A stretch of DNA of 64,000 nt, taken from Helcobacillus massiliensis (GTDB lineage: Bacteria > Actinomycetota > Actinomycetes > Actinomycetales > Dermabacteraceae). How positions within the stretch are numbered: position 1 is the first letter of the stretch; each line of letters starts with the position of its first letter. Position numbers and translations under genes: made by a program. The notes under the pieces are model-generated. The model did no database searches. It saw only the letters and a program-made list of their open reading frames with translations, and was not told the DNA's origin. Below, piece after piece: positions 56,976 through 64,000 of the stretch. Location: assembly GCF_014191425.1 (NCBI RefSeq), contig NZ_JACHWP010000001.1:558001-622000 (forward strand), read 5' to 3'.

Positions 56976-58273
56976 CGGACGCCAGTGCGACCGAGGGACG
57001 CATCATCACGGTCACCACGTCGAAAGCGGCGAACGGGGGCACCTTCGTGGCCCGGCATGAGGGCCGCGTGGTCTTCGTCCGCGGCGCCGCACCCGGGGAG
57101 ACCGTCGCCGCCCGTGTTCTTCCGGAGGACGACCGCGACAGCGCCCGCTTCTGGCGCGCCGAAGTCATCGAGGTCATCGACCCGTCCCCGGACCGCGTGG
57201 AGTCGATCTGGCCCGAAGCCGGCACCGGCGGACTCGGCGGTGCCGACTTCGCCCACATCGCCCTGAACGCACAGCGCCGCATCAAGACCGACATCCTGCA
57301 GGAGCTGCTCACGCACGCGCGTCTGAGCACGATCGACATCGCCGATGTCTCCGTGGAGCCGGCCCCCGGAGACTTCGACGGACTCGGTTGGCGCAGCCGA
57401 GTCCGGTTCTCCGCCGACGGCGGCCGCATCGGCATGCGCGGCTGGCGGTCCCACACGGTCCACGGTGTGGGGGACAACCCGCTCGCCGCAGAGCCGATCG
57501 CCCAGATGCACCTGTCGGACATCACCGTGCCGGAGTGCGTCGGTGCGATCGACGCGGTGGCCCCGTCGGCCTCCGGACCCCTTCTCGTGATCCGGTCGCA
57601 CCAGCCGCTCACCCTGGAGGACCTGGCGCTGCCGAGGCGCCTGGACGATGTGGACGTCGCCGTGGTGACGCGCCGCGGCAGCGACGTGCTGCGCGGCAGT
57701 GAGCGGGTCCGTGAACGGGTCGGCGAGGACGAGTTCGAGCTGTACGGCGGCGGCTTCTGGCAGATCCACCGCTCCGCCCCGCGGGTTCTGACCACCGTGG
57801 TCTCCCGCATGCTCGGCGCCCAGGAGGGGGAGACGGTCTGGGACCTGTACGGCGGCGCCGGTCTGCTCAGCGTCGGTGCGGCCCGCGCCGTGGGGGAGAG
57901 CGGCTCCCTCGTGTCCGTGGAGGGATCGGCGCGCGCGAGCCGTGACGCCGAAGGCAATCTGTCCGCCTTCCCCCAGGCGTCGGTCGTCGCCGCGGATGTC
58001 ACCGATTTCGCGGCCCGCGCCGACACGGGCGCCGATCGGATCATCATGGACCCGCCGCGCGCCGGTGTCGGGGAGAAGACGATCCGCCGCCTGCTGGAGC
58101 TGACGAGGCAGCGGGCCGTGTACGTGTCCTGCGAGCCCTCCACCCTCGCCCGTGATCTGCGCGCCGCCGAACAGGCGGGCTGGCGCATCATCGACTTCCG
58201 CGCCTTCGATCTGTTCCCGCACACTCACCACCTCGAATCTGTGGTGACGCTGGAACCGGCGACGGCCGGGTGA
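56972..58273 (+). CDS. TRAM-domain class I SAM-dependent RNA (uracil-C5) methyltransferase
   Basis: 433 residues, TrmA/RlmD family, Rv2689c type. A TRAM domain leads (ANGGTFVARHEGRVVFVRGAAPGETV), then the SAM-binding LYGGAGLLSVGAARAV region, catalytic DPPRAGVGEK and VYVSCEPSTLARD, whose Cys attacks uracil C6. The usual N-terminal Cys cluster for a [4Fe-4S] centre is not evident (the matching loop reads EAGTGGLGGADFAHI, with no Cys). Target RNA unknown. Coupled to the permease gene by a 4-nt overlap. Confidence 0.9.
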   Translation: MTDASATEGRIITVTTSKAANGGTFVARHEGRVVFVRGAAPGETVAARVLPEDDRDSARFWRAEVIEVIDPSPDRVESIWPEAGTGGLGGADFAHIALNAQRRIKTDILQELLTHARLSTIDIADVSVEPAPGDFDGLGWRSRVRFSADGGRIGMRGWRSHTVHGVGDNPLAAEPIAQMHLSDITVPECVGAIDAVAPSASGPLLVIRSHQPLTLEDLALPRRLDDVDVAVVTRRGSDVLRGSERVRERVGEDEFELYGGGFWQIHRSAPRVLTTVVSRMLGAQEGETVWDLYGGAGLLSVGAARAVGESGSLVSVEGSARASRDAEGNLSAFPQASVVAADVTDFAARADTGADRIIMDPPRAGVGEKTIRRLLELTRQRAVYVSCEPSTLARDLRAAEQAGWRIIDFRAFDLFPHTHHLESVVTLEPATAG

Positions 58274-58276
58274 GGC

Positions 58277-58324
58277 TTCGCACACGGCGGAGCCTCGTGA
58301 TAGATTTATCTTGAGATCAAGATA
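58277..58324 (+). promoter_or_regulatory. acnA promoter with an inverted-repeat operator
   Basis: TTCGCA (58277-58282), 18-bp spacer and TAGATT (58301-58306), followed at once by a perfect inverted repeat, TATCTTGA-GA-TCAAGATA (58307-58324), which covers the expected start of transcription. The arms look like those bound by MarR-family dimers. The ribosome-binding site AGGAG follows at 58331-58335. Confidence 0.65.
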
Positions 58325-58341
58325 TCTGTGAGGAGATGCCC

Positions 58342-61125
<2,784 letters not shown>

Positions 61126-61146
61126 TGGCCCCGGCCTGACCCGCGC

Positions 61147-61188
61147 AGCGGCCCCGTTCCCCTCCATCGATGGGGGAGCGGGGTCGCT
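61147..61188 (+). terminator. Hairpin terminator after acnA
   Basis: 16-bp stem with two G-T pairs (61147-61162 with 61173-61188). The loop has its own palindrome. Confidence 0.7.
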
Positions 61189-61206
61189 GCCCTGTGAAGG
61201 GCGGCG

Positions 61207-61271
61207 CGGCGTGTGCACACGCCGTTCTCACACTTGTGATCATCTGGTGAATTTCTGCACGTATGTGCAGA
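61207..61271. repeat. Three inverted repeats upstream of dxs
   Basis: An 18-bp perfect palindrome (61207-61224), TCACA-CT-TGTGA (61228-61239), and TCTGCAC-GTAT-GTGCAGA (61254-61271). All lie between the acnA terminator and the dxs -10 box, where regulators could bind. Confidence 0.6.
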
Positions 61272-61299
61272 TGCGCTCGGAAACCGCAGATGGGGAGCG

Positions 61300-61305
61300 T
61301 AGTCT
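61300..61305 (+). promoter_or_regulatory. -10 box of dxs
   Basis: TAGTCT ends 6 nt before the dxs ATG. TCGGAA, 17 bp upstream (61277-61282), could be the -35. Confidence 0.55.
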
Positions 61306-61311
61306 CGCGGT

Positions 61312-63195
61312 ATGAGCAGAACGCAGACGGAGATCGTTGAGCACGCCGCCACCCCCGCGGCCGCCCCGTCCATCCCCGCCGACCCGGCAGCCCTGCGCGC
61401 CCTGAGCGCCGCCGAGGTCGATGCTCTGCTGCCGCACCTGCGGCGCAGCCTGCTCGACATCGTCGCCGCCAGCGGCGGCCACGTGGGCCCGAACCTCGGC
61501 GTCCTCGAACTCACCGTGGCCCTGCACCGCGTGTTCGACTCCCCGCGCGACCCGATCGTGTTCGACACCGGCCACCAGGCGTACGTCCACAAAATGCTGA
61601 CCGGCCGCCCCGACCTCGCGGGGCTGCGCACCGAAGGCGGCATCTCCGGCTATCCGAGCCGATCGGAGTCCGAGCACGACCTCGTGGAGAACTCCCACGC
61701 CTCCGGCTCGCTCGCGTGGGCGCTGGGTCTCGGCATGGCGTTCTCCGCCGACGCGGCTGCGCTGTCCGACGGGTCCCGCTCCCGCACCTCCGTCGCGGTG
61801 ATCGGCGACGGCGCCCTCACCGGCGGTGTGGGGCTGGAAGCACTGAACCTCGCGGTCGATCATCCCCACGCACGCACCGTGTTCGTCCTCAACGACAACA
61901 CCCGCAGCTACGCCCCCACCATCGGCGGTCTGGCTCGCTGCCTCAGTGAGCTGCGCAGCGGCACTGCTGCCGCGAACCCGTTCGAGGTGCTCGGCTACCG
62001 CTACATCGGTCCTGTCGACGGGCACGACGTCCACGCCCTCGAAGCCGCCCTGACGCAGGCGCGGGACGCCGCCGGCCAGGGCGCGGTTCCGCTCGTCCAC
62101 GCCGTCACAGCGAAGGGCCGCGGCCTGCTCGCCGCCGAACTGCACGAGGTGGACCTGTGGCACGCCCACGGCCCGTTCGACATCACCACCGCCCAGTCGA
62201 CCCCCGACCCGGTGCCGACCGGCCCCGGCGCCACCTGGACCGACCGCTTCGCCGCGACCGTGCTCGGCATCGCCGATCAGCGCGACGACATGGTGGCGCT
62301 GAGCGCCGCCATGATCGACCCCGTCGGCCTCACCCCGATGCAGCAGGCCCACCCCGCACGGGTCCTCGACACCGGCATCGCCGAGCAGGTGACCCTGGAC
62401 ATCGCCGCCGGCCTCGCGAACGCCGGCCAGCGGCCCCTGGTGGCGCTGTACTCCACGTTCCTCACCCGCGCGATCGACCAGCTGCTGATGGACATCGGCC
62501 TGCACAGCGAGCCGGTGACGATCACCCTGGATCGCGCCGGTGTCACCGGTGATGACGGCGCCAGCCATCACGGCATCTGGGACCTCGCGCTCGCTGCGCA
62601 GGTGCCGGGCCTGGAGGTGTGCGCGCCGCGCGACGGGCAGCGGCTGGAGGACGCCCTGCGCCGCCGCCTCGGTGGTGATGAGGCGCCGACGGGTCCCGGC
62701 CTGATCCGGTTCCCGAAGGGCTCAGTCGGCCCCGATGTGGCCGCGGCGGCCTCGGTGCCCGCCGGAGATGTCCTGTTCGCGTCCTCCGACGCCGCGCTGG
62801 CGTGCGCGACGGGCGAGGCGCTCGATGCTGAGGCGCCGACGCTGATCATCACGATCGGGTCGCTCGCTGCCCGCGCCGTGGCGGCGGCGAAGACGCTCGC
62901 CGCGACCGGCGCAGAGGTGCTGGTCATCGACCCCGTCATCGCCCTGCCGCTCGCGGGACCCCTCCTGGACCTGTGTGCGCGTGCGTCGGCCGTGGTGACG
63001 ATCGAGGACGGCGTGCGGGAGCGCGGCATCGGGGCGGCGCTGCGGTTCGCCCTCGCGGACCGCGGCGTGCAGGTGCCGAGCGCCGTGCTCGGTGTGGACC
63101 AGGCGTTCATCGATCACGCGAAGCGCGACGCGATCCTCAGCCGTGAGGGCCTGGACGCGGAGGCGATTGCGGAGGCTGCGGCGCGCCTGCGCTGA
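61312..63195 (+). CDS. dxs: 1-deoxy-D-xylulose-5-phosphate synthase
   Basis: Thiamine-diphosphate enzyme, first step of the MEP isoprenoid pathway. 627 residues. GGHVGPNLGVLELTVALH, the TPP motif GDGALTGG to VLNDN (about 165-190), VDGHD, DTGIAEQ with the catalytic Glu region and the C-terminal transketolase domain are all present. It has an N-terminal extension rich in Ala/Pro (to about 30). It feeds prenyl synthesis along with the polyprenyl diphosphate synthase gene at 30.6 kb. Homologue of Rv2682c. Confidence 0.95.
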   Translation: MSRTQTEIVEHAATPAAAPSIPADPAALRALSAAEVDALLPHLRRSLLDIVAASGGHVGPNLGVLELTVALHRVFDSPRDPIVFDTGHQAYVHKMLTGRPDLAGLRTEGGISGYPSRSESEHDLVENSHASGSLAWALGLGMAFSADAAALSDGSRSRTSVAVIGDGALTGGVGLEALNLAVDHPHARTVFVLNDNTRSYAPTIGGLARCLSELRSGTAAANPFEVLGYRYIGPVDGHDVHALEAALTQARDAAGQGAVPLVHAVTAKGRGLLAAELHEVDLWHAHGPFDITTAQSTPDPVPTGPGATWTDRFAATVLGIADQRDDMVALSAAMIDPVGLTPMQQAHPARVLDTGIAEQVTLDIAAGLANAGQRPLVALYSTFLTRAIDQLLMDIGLHSEPVTITLDRAGVTGDDGASHHGIWDLALAAQVPGLEVCAPRDGQRLEDALRRRLGGDEAPTGPGLIRFPKGSVGPDVAAAASVPAGDVLFASSDAALACATGEALDAEAPTLIITIGSLAARAVAAAKTLAATGAEVLVIDPVIALPLAGPLLDLCARASAVVTIEDGVRERGIGAALRFALADRGVQVPSAVLGVDQAFIDHAKRDAILSREGLDAEAIAEAAARLR

Positions 63196-63232
63196 CCAGC
63201 GGGCCCGCGCCGCTCTGCTGAACGGGTGCGGT

Positions 63233-64000
63233 TCAGGCGATGCTGGAGCGCGGCGACGGGTCGTCGGCGCGGCCGGTCATGATGATCGGAGCACCGTCGG
63301 TCACGATCAGCGTGTGCTCCGCGTGGGCGCCGGTGGAGCCGTCATCGGTCTCGACCGTCCAGCCGTCCCGCTCGGTGATGAACAGGGACGCCGTGGTGGG
63401 GGACAGGAACGGCTCCACGGTGATAGCCATTCCCGCCTCCAGGCGCTGACCCGTCCCGGGCTGACCCCAGTTCGGGATGAACGGCTCCTCATGCATGGTG
63501 CGACCCACGCCGTGCCCACCGAAGCGGGTATTGATGCTGTAGCCGAGTGCGTGCGCCCGTGACTCGACCGCGTGCCCGATGTCGCCCACGCGAGCGCCGG
63601 CGACGGCGGCGTCGATCCCCGCCCACATGACGTCCTCGGTGTCCTGGATGAGGCGGCGGTGCGCGTCGGACTGCTCACCCACGCTGATGGACAGGCAGGA
63701 GTCGGCGACCCAGCCGTCGAGTTCGACGGCGAAGTCGAGGGACAGCAGGTCCCCGTCGGCCAGGACGCGGTCGTAGGGGCGGCCGTGCAGCACCGCCTCG
63801 TTGACGGAGGTGCAGATGACGTGCCCGAACGGGGAGCCGCCGAAGCTGGGGTGGTAGTCGAGGTAGCAGGAGGCGGCGCCGGCTTCGCGGATCAGGCGGT
63901 GCGCTTCGGCGTCGATCTCCAGCAGGTTCATGCCGGGCTCCACGACCGTGCGCAGGTGGGAGAGCACACCGGCGACGAACTCGCCGGCGGGCCGCAGCTG
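63233..64000 (-). CDS. map: Type I methionine aminopeptidase, 5' end outside window
   Basis: Removes N-terminal Met from new proteins. The portion in the window reaches from near the N-terminus (RPAGEFVAGVLSHLRTVVEPG) to the stop. Metal ligands are in LSLDFAVELDGWVADSC (two Asp), GGHGVGRTMHEEP (His), TVEPF (Glu) and AHAEHT (last Glu), so it appears intact. It converges on dxs with 37 bp between. The start codon lies beyond position 64000. Confidence 0.93.
   Translation of the reverse strand, partial: QLRPAGEFVAGVLSHLRTVVEPGMNLLEIDAEAHRLIREAGAASCYLDYHPSFGGSPFGHVICTSVNEAVLHGRPYDRVLADGDLLSLDFAVELDGWVADSCLSISVGEQSDAHRRLIQDTEDVMWAGIDAAVAGARVGDIGHAVESRAHALGYSINTRFGGHGVGRTMHEEPFIPNWGQPGTGQRLEAGMAITVEPFLSPTTASLFITERDGWTVETDDGSTGAHAEHTLIVTDGAPIIMTGRADDPSPRSSIA

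Overview
The window is chromosomal DNA from a high-GC Gram-positive actinobacterium, most likely of the order Micrococcales (Dermabacteraceae or a relative is a guess). Supporting signs are the GC-rich codon use, many GTG starts, a bcc-aa3 respiratory cluster with actinobacterial CtaF, a lineage-specific gene set (SepH, DUF3043, DUF3093, DUF3159, DUF3710, DUF4193, DUF5998, DUF7455) and two blocks whose order matches Mycobacterium tuberculosis: about Rv2204c to Rv2173 (here 11.3-31.7 kb) and about Rv2703 to Rv2682c (here 35-63 kb). I see no rRNA, tRNA, CRISPR array, insertion sequence or prophage. The window is almost wholly core genome.

Layout. 1-3.4 kb: a formate dehydrogenase catalytic subunit read through an in-frame UGA, so a selenoprotein, with a SECIS-like hairpin just after the UGA. 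3.5-11.2 kb: nucleoside hydrolase, DEAD-box helicase with a long structured leader, AspRS, DUF3043, an M20 dipeptidase and a small membrane protein. 11.3-20.9 kb: ErpA, then ctaC-ctaD-ctaF, trpD on the opposite strand, and ctaE-qcrC-qcrA-qcrB, which together encode the cytochrome bc1-aa3 supercomplex. 20.9-31.7 kb: an Lrp-like sensor protein, a DEDD exonuclease/GIY-YIG protein, FadD15-like acyl-CoA synthetase, esterase, PlsC-like acyltransferase, class II DAHP synthase, the PASTA kinase PknL, its presumed partner DNA-binding protein, and a polyprenyl diphosphate synthase. 31.8-48.4 kb: DUF4192, MetX, universal stress protein, principal sigma factor, GNAT, DUF7455, topoisomerase IV subunits ParE and ParC around hisF and a metallophosphoesterase, a PatA-type lysine acetyltransferase, DUF5998 and a phosphodiesterase. 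48.4-58.3 kb: SepH, DUF4193, DUF3093, a tightly overlapped dut-DUF3710-OB-DUF3159 operon, two TrkA/RCK proteins divergent from a KimA-like potassium permease, and an RNA methyltransferase. 58.3-64 kb: aconitase, Dxs and a 5'-truncated methionine aminopeptidase.

Regulatory signals stand out more than exotic genes. About a dozen genes have a -10 hexamer (TANNNT type) ending 6 or 7 nt before the start codon, with no ribosome-binding site, which is the arrangement expected of leaderless mRNAs. The sigma factor gene has a GGGAAT-N18-GTT element (the sigma-R/SigH oxidative-stress class) overlapping a TATAAT. Aconitase has a perfect TATCTTGA/TCAAGATA inverted repeat between its -10 and its ribosome-binding site. 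The acn-dxs gap carries three closely spaced inverted repeats. Strong hairpin terminators separate most convergent genes.

Many long open frames antisense to the real genes are by-products of high GC and are omitted.
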